Assembly: GCA_019916065.1 (NCBI GenBank)
Contig: CM034236.1
Span: 57,502,690 to 57,566,689, forward strand
Reading direction: 5' to 3'
DNA: 64,000 bases
Source: Vitellaria paradoxa
Lineage: Eukaryota; Streptophyta; Magnoliopsida; Ericales; Sapotaceae
The stretch's first letter is position 1. Each line of letters begins with the position of its first letter. Below are positions 24,660 through 36,855 of the stretch, one piece after another. Both the position numbers and the translations under genes were made by a program. Under the pieces are notes generated by a model, which saw only the letters and a list, made by a program, of their open reading frames with translations, was not told the DNA's origin and searched no databases.

Positions 24660-27600
24660 GGACTTATTTATGGCCGCGATATTTTAACAAACACTTTATT
24701 TGTTACTTTTAATTTGTGTTAGCATCTAGAGTTTGGAATATCATAATATCTTCTAATGAGTAATGAAATTCATATCAAGAGTTCTAACATTTTGGATAAT
24801 TATTAGTTTCATTAGAAAGATGTTTGAGAGAAGATTTTAATGATAAAAGGTGTAAGAATTTTTGGATATTGAAGGACAAAAAAAAAGTTTAAGATATATT
24901 CTCAAATGTACTTAGTGAGCAGATCGTGCCCGTAAACTCTTAGTAAGCTACCTGAAAAGTTTGATATATTTCGCCTTGTCTTTTAGTATAGTGAATTAAT
25001 TAAGGTTATTCTTGAGTTTTTTTCTCCACGTATAAACATTTTTAAAACCTTCTCTAAACCTTAAATTTTGGTGCTAGACCTAACATATCATTCCCTCTCT
25101 AGCAAAAATACAAGAGATGTCATCAAGTCTAGATTATTCAAGCCTATTTGTATATATTTTTTCAGAAAATTATATTGATTCTTAGATCTTAAATTTAGGG
25201 TTGCGGTTTATATTGGAAGAGAGCGCTTCGACTGCAATTGAAGTGGGTTGCAACTTTACATAATAGGTATAGTGTATCTTTAGCAAAAAAAAGATAAAGA
25301 AATTTAAATCAAGTAGATCAATTAATACTTTAATTGAGGAAAGTTTGTGTTAAAGATTCAGAGCTCTCTCTGTTGTTAAAGGAGTTTTTCCCCACTGTAC
25401 AAATTTTTGTCTTCTTGTGAGTTGTTTGTTTGGTTTTTCTTTTGGATCTATAAACTCTACCATTGATTCTCCAAGTGAATTTTTGTAGATTTACATATTA
25501 TTTTCACATATTGGGTATTTGCACAAATTGCGTAATTTCAAACGTAATTAGCCAAATAATAAAATAGATGAATAATTTATTTTGAAAAGATTTTTCCTGG
25601 AAGCATATGCATGATGTAACCCAAGTAAAAATTAAGAGACCATTATTTATCCTTTTATTAACCTTAATAGTTATGTTATATTCTGGGGATGAGAAAAATA
25701 TGTAATGGATTATTTGATTAGTTATTGTGGGCGGTTGTCTTAATTTGTTTCATTTATATGGGTTGACTGATCACTTGGCAATAGATAATCTTGGAGTAAA
25801 TCCCAACAATTAATTAGCTTTAATTTGAATTTCGAATAAGAAAATTTTACAAATAAAAATAAATAAAAATAACTAATTTTTTTATTTGTTTAAGGTATGC
25901 TTTGTCAGAGTTTTAAAATACATTTTTTAGTATTATAAATAGATTGTTGTAAAATTTTCATATTTCAAACATATTTGAAATTAAATTTAAAAACACAAAT
26001 AAAAATATTTAAAAATAATAATTAGGATTGAAAAATGATTTAAAAATAATTGAATATTAACTGAATTTAACAAAAATTTAACTCCTCTCACAATAATGAT
26101 TTTCGTATCTTTTAGATTTAAAATATAAAGAAAAATGTTTACTATTAATTAGGTTTGGAAGTACCTAAATTTAATTAGGTTAGTGAGTAAATTTTTTTTG
26201 AAGTTTAATTTTAAAATTAAATTAGTCACGTTGACCATTATTAATTAATATTTGTGTTATTTTTATAATGTACAACATACAATTAATAGTTGTACATTAT
26301 AAAAATAATATTTTTAGCTTGACTTATTTTAATAGACCAATCAAAAATTTGCTTGAATACAATTAAGATTAATGGTATTTGTAATTCAATATAATTTTGC
26401 AAAATGAGTTAATAATTAACAAAAATATATATTAAAATATACAAAAATTTAAAACAAAAATAAATCGGGCCAATTAGGTAAGTTTGTCCAGAGTTTAAAA
26501 CCAATTAGGTAAGTTTGTGATTTAATGTATAATTGTAGAGCAAATTTTAATTTTTCAAATTGGATCAGATTGACCCAAGATTCAATAAAATATAAACTCT
26601 TACCCTCTGTTTGAAAATATTTCTATCTTAAAATTAATTTCATTTTAAAATAAAAATTTGATTAGATTTGATTTCATAAATAAAATTTTGTGTTTAAAAC
26701 ATATATTTAAATTTAAGAATTGAATTGAATTAATTTTAAAGAAATATCAAATTTGACCTTGTTAATAAGAAATTGAAAATGTGATTAATATGATATTTGA
26801 AGATTAAATCTGTCCACTTATTTAAATAAATTATAAAATAATAAATTCTCATCAATTTTTATTATTTTAAGTTAAATTTCAAATGATTTAAAATTTTCAA
26901 AATTTAAGTAAGAAAATAAAATCAAATCCAACTCATAAACATAAGATTGTGTGGAAACCTCTTACCAAATAAAATCAAATCTTATCAAAATTGATGTCAC
27001 CCCCGAGGCACGATTCTTTGTTTTGTACCTTAACTTCCTTTAAAAATAAAGGAAATGAATTAAAAAATATATTGTGTGGTTTTATTTAAATTCTATCCTT
27101 AACCAAATAGTTAGATAAAGACCATAAATAAAAAAAGCAAAATGATTACTATTGTTATCAACATCATCATCATCATATTGTTAATAATTTATTATGCTTA
27201 CCAACTTATATCATGCCTTTGCTAAAATATATGTATTAATTGTAATAAAATTGGACAATTTTGATTAATTAGTAACAAATGTTGATTATTTATTGGATTA
27301 GGTAGGACTGATTAGATAAAATGGTCCTAGCTGAAATAGTATACAAATTTACAAGAAATTCTAATACACATAGCAAGTTAAAAAAAATATAAAATATCAT
27401 TTACACTCAAAAAATCTTACCAGAATTTTATTATGATGACTTTTGCTTATTATTAATATGGTTGGGAGTATTTGTTTGTTAGTTTCTTTTGAATCATTAG
27501 GAATGAGAATGAATTTGTTATATTTATCTTTATTAGATGATATCCATTTATATTGAAATTATTTTTTATGAATTTATTTTTGACTTATTTTTAATTTATT

Positions 27601-28323
27601 TATTAAAATATATAAGGTTTGACTTTTAGATTTTAATATATCTTTTAACGTGATTATTAAAATATATAAGGTTTTACTTTTTTTAGATTTTATTCTATTT
27701 TTTAGTTTGATTATTAAAATTTATTTTTAAATTTTATTATATTCTTCATTATTTGCAATATTTTAATTTCTTTTTTTGTGTATCATAGGGAAAGTCTATT
27801 CATTACTATAATTTTCAATTAGTTCATCTAAAAATATGTGGTATGATTTTTTATATATTTTTTAATTTAATTGTTTACTTTTTTAAAGATTTTATTTTAT
27901 TTTTTCATAGTTGTTAAAATTTAGATTTTTTTGTGTATTAAATTTTAGCGACTTAATTTTTTTGTATATCACAGGAAAAGTCTATACTTTGCTATATTTT
28001 TCAATCTATTCATTAAAAATAGGTCTGATTTTTTAATTTTTATTATATTTTTTAAAGTGATTGTTTACATAATTTTTTAAATTTTATATTTTTTCATTGT
28101 TGTTAAAATTTAAACTTTTTATGTATTAAACTTTTCATTTTATTATAGTTCTTTTCGCATGCTAAACACACTCGATAACAAGGGCATTCTCTGTCTCTAG
28201 AGGTGCAAATTTTATCTTCTTATATGACGTTTATATTTAACTTTTGTATAGAGGATTTTGATGGATACTTTGGGAGCTTTGTCCATTTTGCAGGTTTAGT
28301 TCTCCACCATATGTTAGAGGTAT

Positions 28324-28360
<37 letters not shown>

Positions 28361-28392
28361 TACGTTAAGATAAAAATAAAAAAACTAAAATG
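24660..28392. other. AT-rich gene-free stretch with a perfect hairpin and microsatellites
   Basis: No coding frame found. At 26257-26308 a perfect 20-bp inverted repeat (ends GTACAAC and GTTGTAC around a 12-base loop) could form a hairpin. From about 27590 to 28140 short motifs such as TTATTAAAATATATAAGGTTT recur at 27600 and 27654. An ATA/AAT microsatellite lies at 28326-28362. Confidence 0.6.
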
Positions 28393-28812
28393 AATGCTTG
28401 CTTTTAAGGATGGACATCAACCCGACCCGATAGCCCAAGCCAAGCCTTTTTTGACCTAAAAAAAAAAAAAAAATTGAGCCAAATTAGCTAAACAGACGGA
28501 GTTAGGGATTGTGACATTTAATCTGCCCTAAATTAATTACAACATATATATTATGCAATATTTTATGTTTTTGCATACCTTTTTATTTTTTCTCATAATT
28601 AAAAAAAATTTATGTTAGTATTAAACTATTTATTTCTATAATTTTTCATATTACTTTAATTGAAAGATATAGTTTAAAATATATTTAAAAAATAAATAAA
28701 TTGAAGCAGGCGAATTTGAGATTCAAATTGTAGGTCTGATTTTCTTAGGTTTGTTTGGGCGAACCCGATAACTAATAAAATATCAATAAGTCAACATATA
28801 TGCATGTTGTGT
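28393..28812 (+). repeat. Dispersed repeat, copy 2 (partner at 7550-7995)
   Basis: It begins ATGCTTGCTTTTAAGG and shares the segment order given for the partner copy, including TTAAAATATATTTAAAAAATAA, GATTCAAAT and GATAACTAATAAAAT. This copy also has CGACCCGATAGCCCAAGCC near its left end. It ends about 270 bp upstream of the JIP23 start codon. Confidence 0.5.
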
Positions 28813-28982
28813 ATGCTTGCAAGCGATCTGATGTTCACCCAACATGACATTTGACATCCCATGCAAGTGGAATAAAAATTTTTTATTTTAAGCACCATAA
28901 AAAAATAAAAAAAGAAAAATAATGAGAGATAAAAACAGTGCTATTCCCAAGATGCCCATGTTGGAAAGGTAAAGCTGGTGTG

Positions 28983-28994
28983 TATATATATATA
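28983..28994 (+). promoter_or_regulatory. TATA box of the JIP23-like gene
   Basis: TATATATATATA about 90-100 bp upstream of the ATG at 29082 is well placed for a plant TATA box with a short 5' leader. The assignment rests on position and sequence only. Confidence 0.55.
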
Positions 28995-29081
28995 GGTGTA
29001 TTCCCGTGAGCTTTGTCATCAACTAGTAGAATTCAAAAGAAAAGAAGGGACAGAGGGTGTTTATTAGAATTTCTTCCTAAC

Positions 29082-30427
29082 ATGGCGGGTAATGTGTTTG
29101 GCAACCCCATCACAGATGCTACTCTGATGGGATTGCCGGAGTACGCTGATAAAACAATAACACGCAGAGACAGAGCGATGGTGGCTCTCGACATGAAGAA
29201 CGCAGAGAACAAAGACGAGAGGGCCCGGGTGTTTGTGGAGGGCCTCAAGAGTCAATGGGGCGACGGGGTCTCCACGCTTTGCCTCGTCTACAATGCCACT
29301 GGGGATACCATAAGATTTGTCACCAACCACGACTGGTGGGGCCACATCGGGCCAAGCCCCTACCCTGGAGAGATTGCCAACGGCCAGTGGGGTGCGTTTT
29401 TGCACGTCAAGAGGGCTGTAACTCCCGACGGCTCCGAGGCAGCCGTCGTCTACCGCGGTCTGAACAAGGCCGGATATGAATGCGACTGGATGTTCGCTTG
29501 GACCAACCCGTGGGGTAAAATATTCGGCCATGACAACAGGGTACGTTCCTGCATACTTCTGAAATTTTATTCCATACTTGTACCATTTCATCTCATTGTT
29601 GGGTGTTTCACGTTGGCTATGAAAGGGGGCTGGTGTTCAGTGCATAATTATGTGAGGAAGTCTCATTCGTTAGGCAGTGTAAGTCTAGAGCCCTTGAAAA
29701 ATTAAAAAAAAAAAAAAGAAAAACCTGAAAATTTTAAAAATTTTATTTATAATAAAAATATTAAAAAAAAGATTTTAAGCCAATCAAAATATAATAAAAT
29801 ATATGAAACTTTCTACTTTTCATCCAATTCTTACTTATTAAACTTTTGAAAGTTTTGTTTTGATTCTATTTATATATCTCATAATTATCTCATATTTAAT
29901 GCATTAATTGTTATTTTATAGTTTTATTTAAAATTGTAACAAAAAAATTTTGAACTTACTCATTTAACTCTATCCATAGGCATATAATTGTTTTATATTT
30001 AATGCGTTAATTATATTATTTTTAATTTTATTTAAAATTCTATCCGACAAATACTAAATGATCCATTTTACACTTATCGCCTAATGCCCTTAAATTTTTA
30101 GACACGGTATTGCCTTCAGTTAATTTTTGGAATTGAAATATACCTAATATCTTTGAGAGTGTTCAGATTTACCAACCAATGATATCAATTGTAGCTTTTG
30201 ATAATTGAACTACATGATCTTTTAACTAATTTTAGAAAATATTTTCTGTATAGGTCTACACAGAAATCCGTGAAGCTGGTCACTTCCCACCGCACTGGAA
30301 TTACATCAATAGCTTGTTGTTGAAGTCTGGACAGCGCCACACTGACACATGGAATGGCTGCCAGTCGACTGTTACAACTGGGGACTACACCTCACCCAAA
30401 TTGGAGGCAATACTCACTCTCCTCTGA
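29082..30427 (+). CDS. 23 kDa jasmonate-induced protein-like (JIP23), two exons
   Basis: Exons 29082-29540 and 30254-30427, joined at AGG|GTACG and TATAG|GTC, give 210 residues. The start is ATG (MAGNVFGNPITD); upstream in-frame sequence to 29013 lacks an ATG. The protein matches what I know of the JIP23 family in order: GNPITD and MPEYA-like start, DRAMVALDMKNAENK, QWGDGVSTLCLVYNATGDT, HDWWGHIGPSPYP, NGQWGAFLHVK, AAVVYRG, CDWMFAWTNPW, then VYTEIREAGHFPPHW, DTWNGC and the end LEAILTLL. There is no signal peptide or membrane segment, so I infer a soluble protein. JIP23 proteins accumulate in leaves on jasmonate treatment and their molecular function is unsettled. The alternating short hydrophobic stretches suggest a beta-sandwich (inference). 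Both splice sites and the full length argue for a working gene; the intron is 713 bp. Confidence 0.93.
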
Positions 30428-30649
30428 AACACCCAAAATCTTCTCATGCCCCCATGGGATGTTTTAAGTCTTTCATGTCTGGAAGCTGTCAGCAGGTTGC
30501 TTTGCTTGGAGATATGGTGAATAATATTAATTATAATACCAAGGCCATACGTTATGGCCAGTGTGGTTGTCTTTCATGTTTGGCTCGTTCATTCTATTTG
30601 ATTTCAGTCCTTTTCTCTTTCTTGTATGAATGCTAGCTTTTGCGCTTTT

Positions 30650-32740
30650 CTTTGTGTGTACTAATAACGGTGCTTTGCATGGGCCAGAATTCTATGTTAC
30701 CAAGTTTTTAATAGAATAATGTACGAAATTTACCAGAATTCTATGCTTGAGGCTTATTGTGCAAAGAACTTCATATCTACCAAAAAGAAAGTTTCCTCTA
30801 GTTGAGGGGAAGTGCTGTTGCTAGTTGAAACAGTGGATGAGATTTGAATTCCTTATGTATATATATGTCATTGTGGTGCAAACCAGTGCTCAACGATAAT
30901 CCATGAATGCCATGAAATCTATAATACATAAAAGAAATAAAGTCTTTGAAACAAGATGTGAGGCCAATGCACGAAGTATGCACCCACATACTGATGCCGG
31001 ATGCTTTTCCAAAGAAAACAGGACACATTTTCGAGTTTTGTGTAGGATGTGTTTTTAGATCAAATTTGAAATTCTACCAAATATTCTGGGAAAACCCATT
31101 GAGATGAGCCATGTATGGATGGAAAGCGTAGAAGTAGATTTAATGTTTTAAATTGTGCATCGTTTCCGGTCCATTTGAATATAGTGAAATGGGCAGAAAA
31201 GAGAGGAAATAAAAATTAGAATTCATCACTTATTTGTGAGGTTTTTCTGGAAAAGAAAAAAAAATAAATGGCAAGAAATGAGAAGAAAAGTAAATTCTTA
31301 ACTTTTAAAGATTTTATCTTGCCAAACATGGAAAGAAACGAAGAAAAAAAAAATAAATTAATGAAAATTTTAAAATAATATATTTGTCTATAAAATAAAG
31401 AATAAGAAAAAGAAAATTACAAAACTGTTTTATGACTAAATAAATTAATAACTCTTCAACTACTCAAATAATTTAATGATAAAATAATGTACACTTTTTT
31501 TTTCCATTAATCTATTTTTTCTCAACTCACGAACAAAGAGAAAGAAAATTATTATCATTTCTCTTATAAACTTACAAACAAACAGACAAAATATTATCTT
31601 TTCTCTTATTTATTTTTTCTCATAACTAATGTTTTTTAAGAAAATATTATCATCTATCATTTTTTCTTTTTTCTCCTAGCTAATGTTTTATTTTATTTTT
31701 TTTTCTCTCTCCTAAACTCATAAATGAGGCCATCAAATTTCTTTAAAAGGTTATTGTTGTTTTACTGAAGGGTCTGTGGTGTCTACACCAGTGATTGTGT
31801 TTTTTTTTGTCTTAGAGCTCAATACGCTAGTATTTATGGGCATAAATTGTATCGAGTTGGACCATGTTGTAGTACTTTTTAGTATCTTTTTGGGTCCCAA
31901 AGTCTTGCATCTAAACCTTTGGTCGTTTGTGTTTGTTTTGACCTTAATTAGACTTTGCCGAGCCAAATTGAAGGCTGAACAATCCTTCTTGAAATCACTT
32001 ATTTTCTGAAGGGTTGTTCTGATGGGTTTTTCCAGATTTATAAAAGCCCATGTTTCCTTTTCCTAATCAAATTTTTTCTTTTTTTATAGGAATTCTTCTT
32101 CTTCTGTATTTTTTTAAACAACCTATTGTGTATGAAAGCTTTTACACGTTTATGGGTAGGTAACTATTCCTTTAAATCGTCTTTTTCTAGAGGATGATTA
32201 TTTTGATAACCAACATGTCATTAAGAGATTTCTCACTGGCCCCACTGGCAGCCTTTTTTATGCTTTTACTTAAAAAGCTCAATACACACAAATAGACAAA
32301 GAAAAGAATTCAATCCAACAAGTACAAAAATAATGTGTGACATTGTATTGAGTAAGAAGCAATCTTGTGTTTTAACAATTTACAGGATCACAAGCATAAC
32401 AAAGATCATGTAATATGTGTTTTAAGAAAAGAAATTAAGTAAAGCAAGTTAGCCTAATTAATGGCACAAACACCTGAGGAAGTTCAGAAGAATTCAAACG
32501 TAAGGTGTTAAAGGGTCTAAGAAAAGGACACTGAGAATAGAATATACAAAAATTACCAACAAAAACAAAAGAGGGATAAGAGAGAATAAACAAAAAATGA
32601 AATAGTAAAAACAAATTAGCACTCCTAAACTATGCCACAAAAAAACATTAAGTACACCTTAGTCTATACTATACTACCAATTATTTATCATAAAAATTTA
32701 CCTCTTTTGCATGCTTGGGGGTTTTACATGCATTCAAATC
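30650..32740. other. Intergenic region 3' of JIP23, no gene seen
   Basis: Open frames at 30798-31028 (-) and 31776-32009 (+) show no known domain. About 31225-31733 may be a MITE: CTTATTTGTGAGGTTTT on the left is roughly the inverse of CTAAACTCATAAATGAG on the right, with AT-rich sequence between. No target duplication could be fixed. Confidence 0.4.
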
Positions 32741-32747
32741 ATTTTTT

Positions 32748-34134
32748 CTAACCCATTGCACAAGTATTTATTTGTGTTTTCTCAACTTTAGATGCCTTTT
32801 TATTAGGTGTGGTGGTTTTCTTGAGAAATTTAAAAATTTTCTTTTGTTTTGAAAAATGTCTCACCGACGTTGAAAAGAAAAATTTAGAGTCAAAAGAGGG
32901 AGGGTATTCCTGAAGGAATTGAAATCTATTTGATAATTTTGAATAAAAACTTTTATTATTGTCAAAATAGTTTTTAAGCACATTATACAACTTAAAAGAG
33001 TTTGGTTGAATATGATTACGCATTACATAGTGGTGGCAATTAAACATACATTGTGACTTCCCTTTTGTTAACTGGTATAGAACTTGATTTCTTTTTAACT
33101 TTTTTTGTGGAAAAACAAATGTGGAGGCTTGATTTGTAGGATCTGATAGTTGTATGGAAACTTTCACAAATGCCTTTAGAGTGACGTTTACTTTGTTGTC
33201 CTTTGTATCTTTTGTTTCAACAAATCCCAATCCTCGCTTGTCTGTAGCCTTTTGTTGAAAAGTCATGATATCATACAGATTTTTTGAAGGTTCGTTCAAC
33301 TTCTGTTGAAGTTCAAATAGTTCACCTCTAATTTTATCGTACTTTTTCTCCTTCTCTTCCAACTTGTCTCTGAGTATCACATCTACATCTTTCAAAGTCT
33401 CATATTCATCCTTTAGATAGTGTAAGGCGTCATCTACTTCACTTTCTTGAACCACAAGACTTTCACACTTGCTGATAAGGGTCTCTTTTTCCTTCCTCAG
33501 GTCTCGAACATTTACTTTCAACCTGTCATTTTCTTTTAGTAATTTTTGATTAATTTCAATTAATTAAGTATTATCATCTTCACTAATGTCTTCTTCATTA
33601 TCAAACGAGGAAGAAGAATGAATTGAATTGACTTTGAAGACTCACCAATGTTAGCAGGGTTATTTTAAGGAGATTTAGACTTACCTATATTCTTGTAGAA
33701 TTCATTAATGCCTGGCAAGTTTTTTTCATCTAAAAACGTCATGAAGGCTGTGAAATTACTGATAAGTCATCATCTTTAGATTTTATTTTTGTAAACTCCT
33801 CGTTAGAATCATCCCAAGTAATACTAAAGTTCTTTTTAGATTTCTGATTTTTCTTTCAATTAGGGCAATCTTGGGAGATGTGTCCATAGCCATGACACTT
33901 GAAGCACTAAATTCTTTTATTCTTCGAACCTTCCTATTTGCTTTCACTATCTTTACTATAGTTGAAAGCTTTACCTTTCTTTTCAAGCTTGTTGAAGATA
34001 TTCTTTTGTGGAGGGTTTGACTTCTTTACCTATCGCTTTTGAATGAGAGACTTCAATTTCTTGGCAAGAAAGGCAATCTCCTCATCCTCCAAAAAGCTGG
34101 GCGGATAATTACGTTCGTCATGTGGGAAAATCAT
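32748..34134 (-). pseudogene. SIRE-like Copia gag remnant with internal deletion
   Basis: Minus strand. An ATG at 34132-34134 starts a short frame that jumps at once to EDEEIAFLAKKLKSLIQKR and a stop. In intact elements this Lys-rich segment follows about 250 residues of capsid-type gag, so most of gag is deleted. Next, in shifted frames, come a zinc knuckle CFKCHGYGHISQDC (near 33865-33905) and a Lys/Glu-rich spacer. A 257-codon frame (33521-32748) follows with a coiled-coil-like region (LRDKLEEKEKKYDKIRGELF) and a ruined second knuckle, NCHHYVMRNHIQPNSFKLY, that has lost Cys residues. The double knuckle with coiled coil is what I know from SIRE/Maximus-type Copia gag. Protease, integrase and RT are absent. 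Confidence 0.75.
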
Positions 34135-34192
34135 GGTACCAGCTTTTCAGGATCATGCCTTTGAAAGAATAAAAACTAAAATAAGCGAGCTC

Positions 34193-34205
34193 GCTCTGAT
34201 ACCAA
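34193..34205 (-). other. Copia primer-binding site (initiator tRNA-Met)
   Basis: The minus strand reads TTGGTATCAGAGC, the classic primer site complementary to the 3' end of plant initiator tRNA-Met. It lies about 60 bp before the truncated gag ATG and fixes the orientation of the element. Confidence 0.85.
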
Positions 34206-34900
34206 TTAAAAAAATACATGAAGTGCTAATATCAAATAATCGACTGAACAAACAAGTGTGGAAAAATAAAGTGACAAAAGGATTTAATGTGGACACTCAA
34301 ACTAAAAAAATTTGGAATCTTCTTTCAGTATATAAGTTGGGTTATAAAGTTACAACCACAAAGTTACCCAATCGATACCACTCGATCCTTTGTGTTGAAC
34401 TTTTGCTTGTATGCAAATGATGAACCCTTATTAGCGAAAGATCAATCTTCAACCTTGAAGATCACGAACACAGATGTGTAAAGTTGTCTGGTTAAGTGAT
34501 GAAGAGAACTATGGAAGTAGTATAGTAGCTTTTCGTCTCACGTTCTCTTTCTTGTGTAGAAATCCTAAGAGAAGGTCTTCATTTATAAAGTACTCCAGCA
34601 ATCCAATTTTACATAGAATTGTATAGTTTGCTACTTTCAAAATGTTGTTGCTTCTAAAATCTTTTAGGAAATTATTCAATCTTCTTGAACAGCAGAAAAC
34701 CTTCTTTAAAGTATCTTTATCGTTGTATTAGGAAACTTTTCAAAAAAAATTTCAAATTTACACTTTTGATATCTTAACCGAATACGTAAAAATACAAATT
34801 TGAATCATTATTTTGTTCACTAATTTGTCAATTATAAAAATAAACGTAACAAGTCAAGATTTTGAAAGCTCTTAAGTTTGATCTTGGCAAGTTGATGGAG
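34206..34900 (-). repeat. Probable 5' LTR of the SIRE-like Copia remnant
   Basis: Sequence to the right of the primer site should be the 5' LTR. A minus-strand TATA-like TTTATAAATG lies at about 34579-34588, consistent with U3 further right. LTR ends are not identified, so the right limit is approximate. Confidence 0.45.
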
Positions 34901-34984
34901 GCAAGGCTCTTTTATCTTTTTTTTTTTGGTTTGCATTTTCTTTTGTGCACTCTTGACATATGTTTTAATTCCGTATACTCTATA

Positions 34985-35139
34985 AATGGAGTACCCTGCT
35001 ACTGCTGGCGAAAAAAAAAAAATTGAATCTATCCTTCAGGTCCCTGGTGACTATTCCTACGAGGATGTTGGAGTCAAACTGGATAGGCCTGCTGAGGGGC
35101 CTCCTGTTGAGGGAGCAGCTGAATGTTTAAAGCTTTAGG
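34985..35139 (+). pseudogene. Unidentified coding-like fragment
   Basis: After poly-A-interrupted sequence, about 50 codons stay open with protein-like composition: EYPATAGE, a Lys run, IESILQVPGDYSYEDVGVKL, DRPAEGPPVEGAAECLKL, then a stop. The local GC content is clearly above its flanks. I do not recognise the family. It could be a captured or retrocopied exon fragment. No start codon, splice sites or partner exons could be supported. Confidence 0.3.
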
Positions 35140-35140
35140 C

Positions 35141-36579
35141 GGAGGTTCAAGGAATTTCCTGTTGTTATATCTTTTTTTAAAGAAGGATTTTTGAAATGAA
35201 AGTAGGTTATGGATGTTACTTCGTATTTTGTTCTCAAACTAGAACTAGGGCTTTGATTTCCGAAGGGAGCACAATTTTGTGCTCAATGAAATAGGATTTA
35301 TTTATTTATTTTTATTTTTTTTTCATTTCAAATTTACCTGAAATAAATATGACATTATTTTTGTATTTCTCGTAACCTAACCGAAAAAAAAAAAAAAATC
35401 ATTGGCCTTCAAATTTGAACCTGCATTTATGATTTGTGTCTTCCCTAAATACACTCTCTGAATTTTTTATTTTTTTTCATCAACCAAACATCAAAAAAAT
35501 AATTGAACAAAAAATTGATCATTTATCACATTTAATTTTATATATTACTCTTTAGTATTATTTATATTCCAGTAATCAATCCCTCTAAGCCAATATAGCA
35601 CGAGAGCTTTTCACCATGATGTATGACTTGCTCACAGCAGAAGATGGCCGGGCTCCTTAATTGTTAAGGGGGCAATTATCCCGCGACAGCAGCCACTATG
35701 GGAATAGGGAAACGAGTAGACGCAGCTCCAAGACCTAATTTGGTGCTGCAAGCGATTGAAATGAAATAGAATTATTAGTTGACTTCTATTTTATTTTATT
35801 AATTTTATTCTTTTAAATAAAATAGTATTTTAAATAAGGACAAATTTAAATATATTTCACATTTAATTTGTCATAATCCAAGAGTCACTATTTATTGTAA
35901 GAGAGAATAGAGTGTGAGAAATTAAAAATAGGGTACATTTAATATTTATTTTTTTAAAATTGATATGAAATAATATTTTAAATAAGTGCATTAAATAAGA
36001 AATAAAACAATATCAGGAGAATAGTTATTTCATTTCCTTCTCTAGTGCTAAATTAGGCTTAATTCTTAAAGAGGGAGAGAGAGAAAGAAACTTCAAGTTA
36101 TTTGGTTATTAGTTTTGAAAACAAATTTCTGGTTTTGTTTTTAAAACTATTGATTGTTTTGTATTTTGCAATGTTTTCAGTAAATCTGGACAATTTTTTT
36201 CTTCGGTTAAAAAATCTTATATCTTGTGTTTTTAAAATCTTATATTTTTAGTTTGCTGAAATTTATATATTGGGATTTATCTATGTTCAATATGGTTAAT
36301 TTTTTCCTAGTGATTTTGTCAAGACAAGCTATTTTACTAATGTATGAAATTTCGTCCAAATTTTTAGGCATTTTTGATAATCGAAAACCATCGCAGGAAG
36401 CAGAACTGTAATCACCTGCAATCATGCGCGTTGCGGGTACATTTATACTGTACCGGACATCCAGCCTAGTAAAGTTTGTAAACAAAATTTACGGACATGA
36501 GATGATGTGATTCTTTCTTCTACTCTTATAATTTTACTCCAATGTTAGTGTCATATTAAAAGGCAGTTTATATTATACT
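35141..36579. other. Intergenic sequence with one GC-richer patch (about 35600-35755)
   Basis: The patch 35600-35755 is markedly GC-richer than its flanks. On the minus strand it encodes LGLGAASTRFPIPIVAAVAG before a stop, but there is no longer frame. It may be a gene fragment of unknown origin. The rest is AT-rich with no gene. Confidence 0.35.
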
Positions 36580-36597
36580 GAATGTAGGCACATTTTT

Positions 36598-36837
36598 TTG
36601 GAGATTGGGGAGAAACTTGCAGCCGCTACTCTTGAGTGCGCATTGGGTGAAGCCCGTCCGGTGAACCTAGCCGGTAAAGACCTACGAGGAGATAAACCAA
36701 CCTAAGTAAGTCCTGGATGACTGACTCAACTGAAAAGACCGTTGTAAGAAGTCTTCACAAACAAGAAATCGAACGCATCTTACGACTTGCGGTCTCGTGT
36801 CTTGCGACCCTGACCAACTCAATTACCCCGAAGGGGC
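36598..36837 (-). mobile_element. tRNA-derived SINE
   Basis: A 240-bp element flanked by 18-bp duplications differing at one position: GAATGTAGGCACATTTTT (36580-36597) and GAATGTAGGAACATTTTT (36838-36855). On the minus strand it starts GCCCCTTCGGGG, then shows an A-box-like TAATTGAGTTGGTCAGGG and a B-box-like GTTCGATTTC, the internal RNA polymerase III promoter of tRNA-derived SINEs. A tRNA-unrelated body follows, ending in CTCCAAAAA. I cannot assign a named family. Confidence 0.88.
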
Positions 36838-36855
36838 GAATGTAGGAACATTTTT

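Noticed and set aside
29033..29591. Minus-strand frames opposite JIP23 exon 1
   Set aside because: Antisense shadows of a GC-richer coding exon.
31776..32009. 77-codon hydrophobic plus-strand frame
   Set aside because: T-rich sequence gives hydrophobic codons by chance; no family resemblance or promoter.
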